Below are positions 32,739 through 32,881 of a stretch of DNA of 32,881 bases, in pieces. Below the pieces are notes generated by a model, which did not search any database, was not told where the DNA came from, and worked only from the letters and a program-made list of their open reading frames with translations. Numbering within the stretch: position 1 is the first letter of the stretch; each line of letters starts with the position of its first letter. Origin of the DNA: Opitutales bacterium (lineage in GTDB: Bacteria; Verrucomicrobiota; Verrucomicrobiia; Opitutales; Oceanipulchritudinaceae); NCBI GenBank assembly GCA_020831585.1, contig JAFIGE010000045.1, positions 1-32,881 of the forward strand. The letters are read 5' to 3'. Both the position numbers and the translations under genes were made by a program.

Positions 32739-32881
32739 TTAGTTTATTAAATTCGCGTATTTACTTTCGGGTGTTTTCCGCGAGACGCGGATTTTCGTCC
32801 ACTCGAAAGGCCCGGCGCTCTCGTTGTATACTTTGATGAATCGCTCGATGGCTTGAATCAGCTCGCGGGTGGTTTTAAAAC
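32739..32881 (-). CDS. IS630-type transposase, C-terminal part (runs off the right edge)
   Basis: The minus strand reads KTTRELIQAIERFIKVYNE, then SAGPFEWTKIRVSRKTPESKYANLIN and a stop. This is the usual end of IS630-family DDE transposases (ELIxAIExFIxxYNxxxxPFxWTK). Only about 46 codons are in the window, so completeness of the element cannot be judged. The stop lies 4 nt past the GH13 stop on the other strand, so the insertion has come up to the very end of that gene. Confidence 0.75.
   Translation of the reverse strand, partial: FKTTRELIQAIERFIKVYNESAGPFEWTKIRVSRKTPESKYANLIN

Overview
The window looks like a chromosomal segment of a high-GC bacterium of the PVC group, most likely a Verrucomicrobiota (Opitutales-like). 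This is inferred, not proven. The reasons are the mcsA-mcsB-clpC cluster without ctsR, REP-associated tyrosine transposases (RAYTs) of the AYIDLNPVRAG type, a large Trp-repeat membrane-anchored protein, an enzymatic formylglycine-generating enzyme, and many short dispersed palindromic repeats. About 26 protein genes are supported. No tRNA, rRNA, CRISPR or phage genes were seen.

Layout. 1-4060: the N-terminal part of a RAYT runs off the left edge, followed by a formylglycine-generating enzyme, a HAD phosphatase, a Trp-repeat protein and a small RAYT fossil. 4218-8446: mcsA, mcsB and clpC, a protein-arginine-phosphorylation and proteolysis module. 8447-13430: a REP-like repeat, a lipoprotein with an IPT/TIG-like fold, the Mg2+ channel mgtE convergent with menG/ubiE, an AraC regulator, and an internally deleted RAYT whose tail extends the AraC reading frame. 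13440-17840: hpt, a secreted protein built on an 18-residue Cys-Cys repeat, a fragment of a GPH sugar symporter, a second AraC regulator, a Gfo/Idh/MocA oxidoreductase, and the first copy of a two-hairpin dispersed element. 17922-21683: a fused gcvPA-gcvPB glycine decarboxylase and nth. 21894-23190: an apparently complete RAYT with a palindrome upstream and a second REP-like repeat. 23229-28179: a tight five-gene minus-strand operon, in transcription order M20-like protein, GpgS, GT4 glycosyltransferase, DUF983-like protein, HAD hydrolase. 28307-32881: a secreted thioredoxin-like protein, the second two-hairpin element, mnmA, a GH13 pullulanase-type enzyme, and the C-terminus of an IS630-type transposase at the right edge.

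How the parts fit. The GpgS operon suggests synthesis of a glucosylglycerate-type compatible solute, possibly further glycosylated by the GT4 enzyme. McsA/McsB/ClpC would mark damaged proteins with phosphoarginine and degrade them with a ClpP encoded elsewhere. The mobile and repeat fraction is unusually legible: four RAYT loci at different stages of decay, each with a near-perfect 15-nt palindrome upstream, two REP-like repeats, and two copies of an unrelated two-hairpin element. The least explained items are the Cys-Cys repeat protein, the two-hairpin element and the RAYT-linked palindrome.
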